NCBI RefSeq assembly: GCF_038594605.1
Contig: NZ_JBCFZM010000001.1
Span: 1,116,001 to 1,180,000, forward strand
DNA from: Alteriqipengyuania bathyomarina_B
GTDB lineage: Bacteria > Pseudomonadota > Alphaproteobacteria > Sphingomonadales > Sphingomonadaceae
DNA length: 64,000 nucleotides
Direction of reading: 5' to 3'
In this document: positions 42,003-52,000 of the stretch, one piece after another
Layout of the letters: every line of letters begins with the position of its first letter
How positions within the stretch are numbered: position 1 is the first letter of the stretch
Translations under genes and position numbers: made by a program
The notes under the pieces: generated by a model
What the model was told of the DNA's origin: nothing
What the model saw: the letters and a program-made list of their open reading frames with translations, nothing else
Database searches by the model: none

Positions 42003-43684
42003 GTACCTCCCCGCGCGAATGGCACGAGCGCGCGATCGCGGCGGAACGCGGCGGCTCCCCGCAAGAGGCGGAACGGATTATCACCGAAGGTCTGGGCGAG
42101 CATCCACGCGAGGCTGAGCTGCACAACAGCGCGGGCAACCTCGCGATGCGCCGCAGAGACTTCGTGCTGGCAGCAGAGCGCTTCGCCGCCGCTGCCCGGA
42201 TCGCGCCGACCCACCTGCCCTTCGCGATCAACGAAGCCATCGCCCGCACGCAAGGCGGTGCGCCGGATAGCGCGCTGGCAGCACTCGCCCCATACGAAGA
42301 CGCGGGCCGCGCCGACGCGCGCTATTGCACCACCCGCGCCAACGCCGCACGGCTGGCAGGCGATCCTGCGATGGCGAGCGAATGGTATGACCGCGCACTC
42401 GCGCTCGATCGCGGGAATGCCCGCGCGCTCGCCGGGCGCGCGCGGATCGCGCTGGAACGTAACGAAGCCAACGCGGTTGCGCGCATCGACACCGCCCTTG
42501 CGCGCGAGCCGGGCGACCCGCATCTCTGGCTGTCGAAGGCGCAAGCGCTCGACCTTGCGGGCGATCTCGCGGGCGCGCAAGCGCTCACCCGGCAGATCGT
42601 CGATCAGGCGCCGACCTGGCGCGACGGACTGGACCTGCTCGCCCAGCTGCGGCTTGCCGCGGGCGATGCGGATTTCGACGATCACTTTGCCGAGGCCGCC
42701 CGCAAGGCTCCTTCTGACCGGACGATCCCGATCGCCCATACGCTGGCACTGGCGGCAGTCGAACGTTTCGCGGAGGCCACCGAGATCGCGACGCAGGCGC
42801 AAACCCGGTTCCCCGAGGCGGAGCGCTTCGTGCTGTTCGAAGCGAGCTTTGCGAGCGCGGCCGGTGACGATGCCCGTGCCGAAAATGCCTTCGGCAAGTT
42901 GCGCGAAGATACGCTCGACCGGGCGCAGAACGAGGCCCGCCATCGGCTGCGCACGCAGGACTGGGCAGCCGCCCAGACCGCGCTCGACCGCGCGTTTCAC
43001 CATGCCCCGTTCGACGGCACGACATGGGCGCTGGCCGGAATGCTGTGGCGCGTGACCGACGACCCCCGCGCCGAATGGCTGCATGGGCAGGAAGGGCTCG
43101 TGCGCCTGATCGCGCTGACCGATGCGCAGACGGTGCTGCCGCCTGCCATCGCGCTGCTGGAGCAAATACATGCAACGGCGACCTTCCCCATCGGCCAGTC
43201 GCTGCGGGGCGGCACCCAGACGCGCGGCATATTGTTCAACCGGAAAGAGCCCGAACTGGCGGCGCTGCGCGATGCCCTCTTGGCGACGCTGGACGAATAT
43301 CGCGCCGGGCTTCCCGCCGCCGATCCGCAGCACCCGCTGCTGCGCCTCGCCCACACGCCGTGGGCGCTCGCGGGATCGTGGTCGGTTCGCCTGACAGGCG
43401 GGCGCGATCACCATGCGTCTCATACGCATCCGCAGGGGCTGTTATCCTCCGCGCTCTATCTCCTGCTGCCGCCGACCGACGACGCCCACGGCGAGGGCGC
43501 ACTGGAGCTGGGGCGCCCGCCCCCCGATCTCAGGCTCGACCTGCCGCCGCTCCATGTCATTCGTCCGCAGGAAGGCCATCTGGCGCTGTTTCCAAGCACG
43601 CTTTTCCATGGCACCACTCCTTTCACAAAGGGCGCGCGGATGACCGTGGCGTTCGATGTCGTGGCGAGAGGGGGCCCCGGATGA
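41999..43684 (+). CDS. TPR-repeat protein fused to a 2OG-Fe(II) oxygenase domain (PF13759-like)
   Basis: 561 residues, GTG start overlapping the upstream stop. Residues 1 to about 330 are TPR helices (EAERIITEGLGEHPREAELH, NSAGNLAMRRRDFVLAAERF, AREPGDPHLWLSKAQALDLAG), a protein-protein interaction scaffold. After a linker, the C-terminal domain has FPIGQSLRGGTQTRGILF, the metal site HTHP (H475/H477), and GHLALFPSTLFHGTTPF with distal H537, followed by RMTVAFDVV carrying the 2-oxoglutarate Arg. This matches the putative 2OG-Fe(II) oxygenase family often joined to TPRs. The TPR part may bring the target peptide to the active site. Coupled to the following methyltransferase. Confidence 0.87.
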   Translation: MSTSPREWHERAIAAERGGSPQEAERIITEGLGEHPREAELHNSAGNLAMRRRDFVLAAERFAAAARIAPTHLPFAINEAIARTQGGAPDSALAALAPYEDAGRADARYCTTRANAARLAGDPAMASEWYDRALALDRGNARALAGRARIALERNEANAVARIDTALAREPGDPHLWLSKAQALDLAGDLAGAQALTRQIVDQAPTWRDGLDLLAQLRLAAGDADFDDHFAEAARKAPSDRTIPIAHTLALAAVERFAEATEIATQAQTRFPEAERFVLFEASFASAAGDDARAENAFGKLREDTLDRAQNEARHRLRTQDWAAAQTALDRAFHHAPFDGTTWALAGMLWRVTDDPRAEWLHGQEGLVRLIALTDAQTVLPPAIALLEQIHATATFPIGQSLRGGTQTRGILFNRKEPELAALRDALLATLDEYRAGLPAADPQHPLLRLAHTPWALAGSWSVRLTGGRDHHASHTHPQGLLSSALYLLLPPTDDAHGEGALELGRPPPDLRLDLPPLHVIRPQEGHLALFPSTLFHGTTPFTKGARMTVAFDVVARGGPG

Positions 43685-44589
43685 GCGACAAAGCAGCCGC
43701 ATGGAAGGCCTTCTGGGCGCAGCAGGGGCCCGGCAATGCGACCGGTTGCCTGCCTGCGCGCTGGCAATCGGTTTTTGCAGAGCTGGAAGGCGCCTGGCGC
43801 AAGTTTGCAGCAGGCCTGCCCGAGAATGCACGGGTCCTCGACCTGGCGACCGGCGACGCACGCGTGCTGCACTGGCTGGGCGAAGCGCGGGCCGACGTGA
43901 CGCGAACGGGTGTCGATCTTGCTCCAAGCCTGCCGCCCGCCCCGCCGGGCGTCAGCATCCATACCGGGGTCGCCATGGAAGACCTGCCCTTCGAGGATGA
44001 CGGTTTCGACGCGGTCGTCAGCCAGTTCGGCGTCGAATATGGCGAGCCGCCCGCAACCGCGCGCGAAGTCGCCCGAACGACGACCGAGGATGCGACCGTG
44101 GCCCTGATCGTCCATCGCGGCGATGGCGCCATCCTTGCCCACAATCTCGCCCGGGCGGAGCAGATCCGATGGGTGCTCGATGAAACCGGCCTGATCGACG
44201 CGACGAAAGCAGCCGTTACCGAAGACACCGCGCCCTGGGCGACCGCCACCGCCAGCGTCGCTGCCGTCGTCGACCAAGGACGGCAGCGTTACGGCGATCG
44301 CTCTGCCGGATGGGAAATCCCCGAAGCCATTCGCCGGTCGCTGGTGATGGGCGCGCAGGCTGGCGATAGCGCCGCTGGCGTCATCGGCCTGCTCGACAGG
44401 ATCGAGAGCCAGGCGCGCAATGAACTCGCACGGATCGACTCGCTCGCCGGGGCCTGCGAGACAGCCGATGCGCGCGAAGACTTTCTCGCCGCGTTCGAAG
44501 CCCACGACCTGGCCCTTACCGATAGTCGCGAATTGCACGACGCCGCCGGGCGCCTGTTTGCCGAAATGCTGGAACTCCGGCGCACCTGA
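43681..44589 (+). CDS. Class I SAM-dependent methyltransferase
   Basis: 302 residues. The Rossmann-type core has VLDLATGDARVLHWLGEARA (motif I, with Ala-Thr in place of the more usual Gly), TGVDLAPSLPP (motif II acidic residue) and LPFEDDGFDAVVSQFGVEY (motifs III/IV), typical of Methyltransf_11/25. The C-terminal half is helical (SAAGVIGLLDRIESQARNEL, REDFLAAFEAHDLAL). The ATG overlaps the oxygenase stop (ATGA). Substrate unknown; the arrangement suggests that it acts on the same molecule as the two oxygenases. Confidence 0.87.
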   Translation: MSDKAAAWKAFWAQQGPGNATGCLPARWQSVFAELEGAWRKFAAGLPENARVLDLATGDARVLHWLGEARADVTRTGVDLAPSLPPAPPGVSIHTGVAMEDLPFEDDGFDAVVSQFGVEYGEPPATAREVARTTTEDATVALIVHRGDGAILAHNLARAEQIRWVLDETGLIDATKAAVTEDTAPWATATASVAAVVDQGRQRYGDRSAGWEIPEAIRRSLVMGAQAGDSAAGVIGLLDRIESQARNELARIDSLAGACETADAREDFLAAFEAHDLALTDSRELHDAAGRLFAEMLELRRT

Positions 44590-44721
44590 GCGCCAGCAGC
44601 CCTCCCCGCCCTCTCAAAGCGCTCTTCCGCAGGCCCCGCGCACACGGAGCGTTGGGTCGCGCGCCCGTATGCCGCTCGCGAAACCTCGGCCAGAACCGGC
44701 ACGCATTTTTCAAACGCGCAC

Positions 44722-44757
44722 AAAAAAACGGCGGGCTCCGAAGAACCCGCCGTCTTT
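44722..44757. terminator. Bidirectional terminator between the methyltransferase and the TonB receptor
   Basis: ACGGCGGG (44728-44735) and CCCGCCGT (44746-44753) form an 8-base-pair stem. Seven A precede it (T-run for the minus strand) and CTTTT follows it, so it can end transcription from both convergent sides. Confidence 0.92.
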
Positions 44758-44781
44758 TGATCGGCTAATCGCCGTTCGCGT

Positions 44782-47700
44782 TTAGAACTTCAGCGTGGCG
44801 CTGACGAAGTAATCACGGCCAAGCACGTCATACACGCTCGGGTAGGTGTTCGCCTGTTCCTGGTTGTCGCCAAGCAGGAGGCTGTTCGGGCGGTTGGTCA
44901 CGATGCCATTGGCATCGAATTCCGGGTTGCCCGGCAGCGTGTCGAACAGGTTGCTCACACCTGCGGTCAGGGTCAGCATTTCGTTCGCCGCGAAGGAGAA
45001 CGTCACGTCGACCAGGTCGTAGGCATCGATTTCTTCGATACCGTTGAACGCCGTGTAGTCGGTGCTGGGATCATCATCCTGCACGCTACCAATGTGGCGC
45101 CAGCGGATCGAGGTCGTCATCGGACCATCGATGAAGTTGAAGCGCGAGGTCCACTTGTACTCGGGCACCGGCTGACCGAACGGCGTCGCGCTGCAGGTCG
45201 TGCCGAACTTGCCCGCACACTCGGTGACTTCGTCCGGGAACGCGGCAACCGGGGTGAAGCTGGCGGTATCGGTCCAGGTTCCGAGGAACGAGAACTGGAA
45301 GCGCTGCTCGCCCGTGTCCGTGAACAGCGAGAACGGGATCGCCGTGCCGTAGCTCACACCCAGGTCGACACCCGAAGTCTTCAGGCTGGCAGCATTGGCC
45401 TGCAGGAAGAGCGGCGGATTATCGACGGTGATGGCGCCGGTCGTCGGATCGCGGAAACCATCGAACGCCTGACAAAGCGGATCGTTGATGTCCTGGACCT
45501 GGTTGTAGCAGAGACGCAGGGCATTGTTCACGCCGCCACCGAAGGTGGAGATGGCGTTCTCGATCGTGATGTCGAAGTAATCGACCGTGACCGACAGACC
45601 GGGAATGAACCGCGGCTGCAGGACGATACCAGCAGTGTAGCTGTCGGAGGTTTCCTCTTCGAGGTTCGGGTTACCGCCGAACAGACCCGGGATCTGGGTG
45701 TTCAGCTGGATCGTGTCGGCATCGCCGACCGAGCCCGAGGGCACGCCGGTCGCGATGCACAGCGCGCGGATGGTCGCATCGGTCGCTGCTGCATCCTGGC
45801 CGCACGGGTCGGTCGCAGCGGGGAAGCCGATCGACGAACCGCCGAACAGTTCGCCCACGTTCGGCGCGCGGATCGCACGCTGATACTGACCACGGATCGT
45901 CACGTCGCGGATCGGCGAGAACTCGACGCCACCGGCGTAGGTCCACACACCGCCAACCGCATCGAGCGAGTAGTCGGAGTAACGTGCCGCACCGGTGAGA
46001 TCGAGCGTTGCCGAGCCGAAGCGGACCGGGATCGCGAGTTCCGCGAAGAATTCCTTCACATCGTACTCACCCTGGGTCGGCTCACCGGCGTTGAAGCCGA
46101 TGACGTCGCCCGATGCGAGTGCGGTGTCGGGAATGAACTGCGAGGAAACCTTGCGGTATTCGGTACCAACCGCGAACGCGATCGGATCGGATTCTGCGGT
46201 GATCGCGAAATCACCCAGCGTGCCCGAAACGACTGCCGAAGCAACCTGCAGCGCCGAAATGTCACCGTTCTGAGCGCGAATGGTGATCGCATCGACCTGT
46301 TCGGGGGTCAGCGTGTTCGGGCCGAAGATGTTGATCGGCGTACCGGTGCCGTCGAGGCCGGCCTGGAAGGCCGAACGCGAGATGTTACCGTTCTGCACCT
46401 GAGCGTTACGGGTACGTGCATACATGTAGTACGCATCGTAGTTCAGGTATTCACCGATCGGGCCGGTGAGGCCGCCGAGGACGCGGAAGGCATTACGCTC
46501 GTCCAGGTTCTCGCGCAGACCGGTTTCCACGATACGGCGCTGCACGAAGGTGCTGACCGTGCCGAGTTCGGCGCTCGCAAGCGGATCGAGACCGTTGGCG
46601 ACACGCTGCGCGCTGGCATCGGCTTCACGCTGATCGAGTTCCTGGAACGCAGCGAAGGTCGCCGCATCCACGAAGGGCTGGATCGTGGCGAGATCGATGT
46701 TGAACGTGCCGGTCACCGGAGTCGCGGCCAGAGCGGCGTCGACGCGGTTGTTGACGTAGGACACTTCGGCGTAGGCGCGATGGCCATTGCCGATTTCGTA
46801 ATCGGCATAGCCACCCAGCAGGTAGCGTTCCTGCGGCAGCTGCAGATAGTTGACCGGAGCGTAGTTGTAGAGATCGCCGGTACGCGCACGGCCGACCCCC
46901 GCGTTGTCGAACACGGCATCGTCGATGACGAGGCCCTGGCCGAGAACCGCGCAGCCTTCGCCCGGGTCGCACTGGCCATTGTCGTTGGCGTCGTTGGCAG
47001 TCGCCGAGATGCCGATCGAGCCGGGAGTGTTGATACGGCCGAACGGGACGGTCGAGGAACCGAACTGCTGCAGCGGATCGTCGGTGCTCTCGCCGCCGAG
47101 GGCGAAGGCCGAGAAATCGCGGTCGCCCTGGAAGAGCGAATCGCGGTTGTAGTAGCCGGCATAAACGGTTGCGTTACCGCGGCCGTCTGCAAATGCGGTG
47201 CCGATCGCGCCGCTCACTTCGAAGCGGCGGGCATCGCCACGTTCGGTGATCGAGTACTGGCCACCCAGTTCAACGCCTTCGACATCGCGCAGGCGGAAGT
47301 TGACCACGCCCGAGAGCGCGTCCGAACCGTAAACGGCCGATGCACCGCCGGTCACCACGTCGACCGAGTCGAGCAGGAACTGCGGGATCGTGTTGAGGTC
47401 GACGGTCTGGTTGGTATCGTAGAACATCCAGCGGCGGCCGTTGACCAGCACCATCGTGCGGGTTTCGCCGAGGCCGCGCAGGTTCACCGAAGCGGTGCCG
47501 TTGCCGGGGTTGTTCGAGTTCGAGGTGAAGCCGGGAACGACCTGCGGCAGGGTGTTGATCACGTTCTCGACGTTGACCGCGCCCGAGAGTTCGAACTCTT
47601 CTTCGTTGACCACGGCGATGGGCGCCGCGGATTCGAGGTCGCGGCGCGCAATACGCGAACCGGTAACGACGATCAGGCCTTCTTCGTTGGCAACGCCAGC

Positions 47701-47823
47701 ATCCTGGCTTGCTTCGATGGCGGGCTCGTCAGGCGCACCCTGCGCCATGGCAGGCGTGGCCACCACTGCGCCGGCGATGATCGTGCCGGTCAGCAGGGCT
47801 GCCTTGTTCAAACGGTTGGTCAT
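44782..47823 (-). CDS. TonB-dependent outer-membrane receptor (large, VVTGSR type)
   Basis: 1013 residues. A signal peptide (KAALLTGTIIAGAVVATPAMA) precedes an acidic segment and the plug start EGLIVVTGSRIARRDLESAA, then VENVINTLPQVVPGF and VNLRGLGETRTMVLVNGRRW. The barrel ends YFVSATLKF with a terminal Phe. Such long receptors in Sphingomonadales import oligosaccharides, peptides or metal complexes; the substrate is not evident. It is convergent with the methyltransferase, ends at a strong terminator and is transcribed away from the small secreted protein gene. Confidence 0.94.
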   Translation of the reverse strand: MTNRLNKAALLTGTIIAGAVVATPAMAQGAPDEPAIEASQDAGVANEEGLIVVTGSRIARRDLESAAPIAVVNEEEFELSGAVNVENVINTLPQVVPGFTSNSNNPGNGTASVNLRGLGETRTMVLVNGRRWMFYDTNQTVDLNTIPQFLLDSVDVVTGGASAVYGSDALSGVVNFRLRDVEGVELGGQYSITERGDARRFEVSGAIGTAFADGRGNATVYAGYYNRDSLFQGDRDFSAFALGGESTDDPLQQFGSSTVPFGRINTPGSIGISATANDANDNGQCDPGEGCAVLGQGLVIDDAVFDNAGVGRARTGDLYNYAPVNYLQLPQERYLLGGYADYEIGNGHRAYAEVSYVNNRVDAALAATPVTGTFNIDLATIQPFVDAATFAAFQELDQREADASAQRVANGLDPLASAELGTVSTFVQRRIVETGLRENLDERNAFRVLGGLTGPIGEYLNYDAYYMYARTRNAQVQNGNISRSAFQAGLDGTGTPINIFGPNTLTPEQVDAITIRAQNGDISALQVASAVVSGTLGDFAITAESDPIAFAVGTEYRKVSSQFIPDTALASGDVIGFNAGEPTQGEYDVKEFFAELAIPVRFGSATLDLTGAARYSDYSLDAVGGVWTYAGGVEFSPIRDVTIRGQYQRAIRAPNVGELFGGSSIGFPAATDPCGQDAAATDATIRALCIATGVPSGSVGDADTIQLNTQIPGLFGGNPNLEEETSDSYTAGIVLQPRFIPGLSVTVDYFDITIENAISTFGGGVNNALRLCYNQVQDINDPLCQAFDGFRDPTTGAITVDNPPLFLQANAASLKTSGVDLGVSYGTAIPFSLFTDTGEQRFQFSFLGTWTDTASFTPVAAFPDEVTECAGKFGTTCSATPFGQPVPEYKWTSRFNFIDGPMTTSIRWRHIGSVQDDDPSTDYTAFNGIEEIDAYDLVDVTFSFAANEMLTLTAGVSNLFDTLPGNPEFDANGIVTNRPNSLLLGDNQEQANTYPSVYDVLGRDYFVSATLKF

Positions 47824-48049
47824 GATGATCCTTTCCTAGGGGGCGGTACCCGGGGGGGCACACGTCAGAATCGAATTGCAGTACAATTGACTTCGCCCGC
47901 TTAGGTCAGCAGAATCCCCCTCATCAAGCGTTGGCGCATGGGTCTTGCCCCTTTCGTCCGACCTATGTGACTTTTCAGTGACAGACCCTTTTAGGCTCGA
48001 AATGCGCTGAGAATACGCAGAACTACCTTGCGAAGAGGCGCCACACGCG

Positions 48050-48574
48050 ATGCGAAGCACATATATGTCACATCCTTTCGCGGCGATTTTCCTCGCAAGC
48101 GCACTGGCTAGCCCGGCAATCGCGCAGGATCCGCCCGAGGGCTATCTTGAACGTCTTGCCGACTGCCGCGCGATCGCTGATTCCGAGGCGCGACTTGCCT
48201 GCTACGACCGCGAGGTCGGCTCGGTTGTCGCCGCCAGCGAACAGGGCGAGGTCAAGATGGTCAGCCGCGAGGATGTACGCGAGACGCGCCGCAGACTGTT
48301 CGGCTTCGCGGTGCCCGACAACCTGTTCGGCAGCGGCAGCGACGATGAAGCCCTCAATACGCTGCAGACGACGATCACCCGGGTCCAGCCCTACGGCAGA
48401 AAGGGCTATCTGATCACCACTCAGGAAGGGTCGGTATGGCGGATCAGCAGTCCGCCGCTGCGTTTCGCACGGCCCAAGACCGGCCAGGAAGTCGAATTCA
48501 AGGCCGCTTCGCTCGGATCGTACTTCATCCGCGTGAACGGTCAGCTCGGTGTCAAAGGTGTGCGGGTCGAATAG
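48050..48574 (+). CDS. Small secreted protein with CxxI..RLACYD motif
   Basis: 174 residues, unnamed. A signal peptide (HPFAAIFLASALASPAIA before QDPPEG) is followed by a helix with LADCRAIADSEARLACYDREVG, a short cysteine motif seen in many periplasmic proteobacterial proteins. A beta-rich C-terminal part follows (TTITRVQPYGRKGYLITTQEGSVWRI, FKAASLGSYFIRVNGQ). It lies between two TonB-receptor genes and is divergent from the left one. Role unknown; it may be independent of the receptors. Confidence 0.72.
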   Translation: MRSTYMSHPFAAIFLASALASPAIAQDPPEGYLERLADCRAIADSEARLACYDREVGSVVAASEQGEVKMVSREDVRETRRRLFGFAVPDNLFGSGSDDEALNTLQTTITRVQPYGRKGYLITTQEGSVWRISSPPLRFARPKTGQEVEFKAASLGSYFIRVNGQLGVKGVRVE

Positions 48575-48982
48575 CGGGTTTTGACACCTGCGTTCTGCGG
48601 CCCACTAGGCCAGAAAACCCTAACCGGTCCCGGCACTGAGCATACATCGCGCGCCCTCCATGCGTGGCGCGTCTGACGTTTGCAGTCCCGCGCCAAGTCC
48701 CTGCCGCCGCGATCGACGCGTCGAACCAGAGATAGGCCCCACGATTGGCTCAATCTCAGCCGCCCTGCCCGCATCGGCCTAAGGCACCCGTACGCAATTC
48801 AGTATCGGTCGCTTCGCAGAGCCACAGGGCTGTCGTCACACGACGACGAACCATCCTTGCGGCACGGGATGACGGCTCGTCCAATCAAGTCGCTGAAATC
48901 CGCGGCGATCCGGACGCCGATCGAACCCGCGGTGGTCCGGCCTAACCTGCCACCGGTCGGGCCGCTCCAGGCCCCAAACGCA
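48575..48982. other. Intergenic region without recognisable gene
   Basis: This 408-base stretch lies between the small secreted protein and the terminator of the second receptor. Short open frames occur on both strands, but none has a ribosome-binding site or a plausible protein. No repeat or promoter stands out. Confidence 0.5.
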
Positions 48983-49016
48983 GAGCGGCCCCGCAACCGA
49001 AGTTGCGGGACCGCTC
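48983..49016 (-). terminator. Terminator of the second TonB receptor
   Basis: GAGCGG (48983-48988) pairs with CCGCTC (49011-49016) and the inner CCCGCAA pairs with TTGCGGG around CCGAAG, giving a long stem. On the minus strand only TGCGTTTGG follows, a weak T-run. Confidence 0.65.
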
Positions 49017-49041
49017 CCTGTTCGATTGTCCTTTCGGACTA

Positions 49042-52000
49042 TCAGAAGCGCAGGCGGACCGAGCCGAAGAACGAACGGCCGTCGTAGTCGTAGGCCTGGC
49101 CGATCGGAACGTTCGACGACGAGGTCACTTCGCTCGGATCCACCAGCGGCGGAGCCGTGTCGAAGATGTTCGAGACACCCAGACGCAGCGTTGCGAAGTC
49201 GTTCAGGTCGTAACGGATCGAAGCGGTGTGGACGAAGTAGTCTTCCACGAAGCCGACGTCGCGACAGTAGACACCGTCACCTTCGACGATACCGTCCTGC
49301 ACGCCGTTGTCGTCGCGCGAACCGCCACCAAGGCAGGTGTGACCGGTGATGCCGACGAATTCGCCGTCAGGTCCGTAGCCAAACGCATCGCTGAAGTCTT
49401 CGATCGAGGACGCGTCCTGCTCCATGCTGCCCACATACCGAACCTGGTAGGTGAACGTGAAGTCGGAGTAGCCCGCGGTGAAGGTCGCACGACCCGTCCA
49501 GTTCGGGAAACCGAACTCACCTTCGAAGAAGGACTCGGAGGCCTCGCCATTGTCGTCCACGAACACATTGCTGCGCTCGATCAGGTGGTTGGCATTGAAC
49601 GCCAGACCCAGGTCGAGGATCTCGTTGCCGATCGGCAGATCATAGCCGAGGTTGGCATTGATATCGATGCCCTTCACCTTGTCCGTTTCGAGGTTCAGGA
49701 ACCCGGCGAACACGTCCGAGATCAGGCCATCGCCGCCAGCGCTGGTATCGTAAGAGATACGATCGCAGAACGGGCTACGGGTGCCTTCGGTCCGGTTGAA
49801 GCAGTCGTTGACGATGAACTGAGCACTCGGCTCGACCACCGAGTCGGTGATTTCGATCGAGTAGTAGTTGAAGTTCACCGCGTAATCGAAGGCGCCGAAG
49901 GAGTCGGTAACCGCAACACCCGTGGTGAACGAGGTCGAGGTTTCCGGATCCAGTTCGAGGCTACCGCCCGAGCTGACTTCGACGCTCGACGTCTGGAACG
50001 GGCTGACCGCACCGGGCGTCAGGCCGACGGTGGTCGGATCGCGACCTTCACGACGGCAGTTGTCGAGAATTGCCGGATCGCGATCGTCGTCGGTCGGGTC
50101 ATAGCCACCGCCCAGCGAGTCGAACGCATCGTCGGGTACCGCACAGGGATCGAACAGGGTGTTGAAGCCCGACTGTGCCCGCAGGAAGTTCTCACGAAGG
50201 TTCGGCGCACGGAACGAAGTACCGTAGCTTGCCTTCACGAGGACCTGCGGAACCGGACGCCAGCCGCCCTTGATCGAGTAGGTGCCGGCCGTGCCGTAGA
50301 ACTCTTCGTCGGTGATACGACCCGAAGCGTTCAGGTCGAGGCGACCCCAGAAGTCATCGTCGAACACGGGAACGTCGAGTTCCGCGAAGCCTTCCAGAAG
50401 GTACTTGTCGCCAGCAGCACCGCCGTCGGAGAAGAAGCCGAAGAAGAGGCCGTTGTTGGCAACGTCGTTCGGGGTCGAGGCGATGCGGTCCTTGCGATAT
50501 TCGGCACCGACCACCAGCGCCACCGGACCGGCCGGCAGGGTAAACAGATCGCCGGTCGCGAAGGCCGAAACAAGGATCTGCTCGTAGGTGGTGTCGAAGG
50601 TCCGTTCACCGAACAGGTAATCGCGCTCTGCCTGGGTGGCAAAATCACCGATCGAGCCGCTCGAATACAGGCTGGGTGCGAAGAAGTTCACCGGCACGCA
50701 ACCCTCGACCAGATCGGAACCGGCGAGGTTCGGGTTGGCCAGGCTGCTGGCATCGCACGAACCGCCGGCGAGCAGCGGGTTGCCCGAGACCTGCGAGAAG
50801 AAGTCGTCGGCCACGCCGTCGCCATTGTTGTCGGCAACGCCGTCGCCATCGAAATCGGCCGTGGGGTCGATACCGAGCGAGAACAGCACGCGGTCCTGAC
50901 GGATACCACGACGGATCGAGGCACCTTCCGAACGCGAGTACACACCCGATGCTTCGAAGGTCCAGGTGTCGTCGATGAAGGGCAGGTCGCCCCGAATACC
51001 GAGAACGCCGCGGTACTGTTCGAGAGTAACCTGGTAGTTGTTACGATCGCCACGGATGGACGGGATGACCTGAACCGCCTGCGAGGTACCGGTGCCCAGA
51101 CGTGCGCCGTAGAAGGGCGACCCCGGGACCAGGCCGTTGAACACGTTGTCCCGATCACGACAGTCGACGCCATCGGGATTGATCCGCACGCCGTTGCGCG
51201 AGGAAATGTTACAGGGGTTGAACTGGTTGTTGCCCGGAACGATCGGGAAGAACTGCGGCACGCCGCTGTTGTCGCTGTCCACGTCGGCGCGGCTGTACAG
51301 AGCCTCGAAGAACGGCGTGATGTTCATCGCACCGCCGAGTTCGTACTCACCGTAGGCCATGACGTTATAGCTGTCCTGCTGGGGCGAGAACTCCTGGGTC
51401 AGGTCGTTACCGTTAATCGTACGGTTGAACAGGTTGATATCCTGCACGCCGTCGCCGTCACGATCGACCGGCACGCCGAAGGCATCGGTCGTTTCGCTGA
51501 AGAACGGAATGCCGGTGTTGCCGGGAACGGTGGTCGTCGGATAGGTATTCGTGTCGTAATAAACCGAACCGACGCGCGTTCCGACGATCGAGATACGGCC
51601 GGTGATACGATCGAGCACGCAAGGATTTTCCGCCGTCCGCACCGTACCGCCGCTGTTTGCGAGCACGTTCGCATTTTCAGCGATGTTGACCGTACGGATT
51701 TCGCCGGTGGTCGTTTCTTCGTAGTTGGTCGCACAACCGGAGAAGAAGTCACGATCCGAGAAGCGGATACGATCGGTCCTGGCGTACTCCGCGCCGATGC
51801 CGATGAAACCGCGATCGAACACGGTGCCCCAAGCGGCGCTGACCGTATAATCGTCGCCGCCATTGCTCTGTTCGTTCTTCACGCCCGAAGCGAACAGCTC
51901 GAGGCCGTCGAAGTCGCTGCGCAGAATGACGTTACCCACGCCCGCAACCGCGTCCGAACCATAGACCGACGAAGCACCGTCGAGCAGCAGGTCGTAGCGC

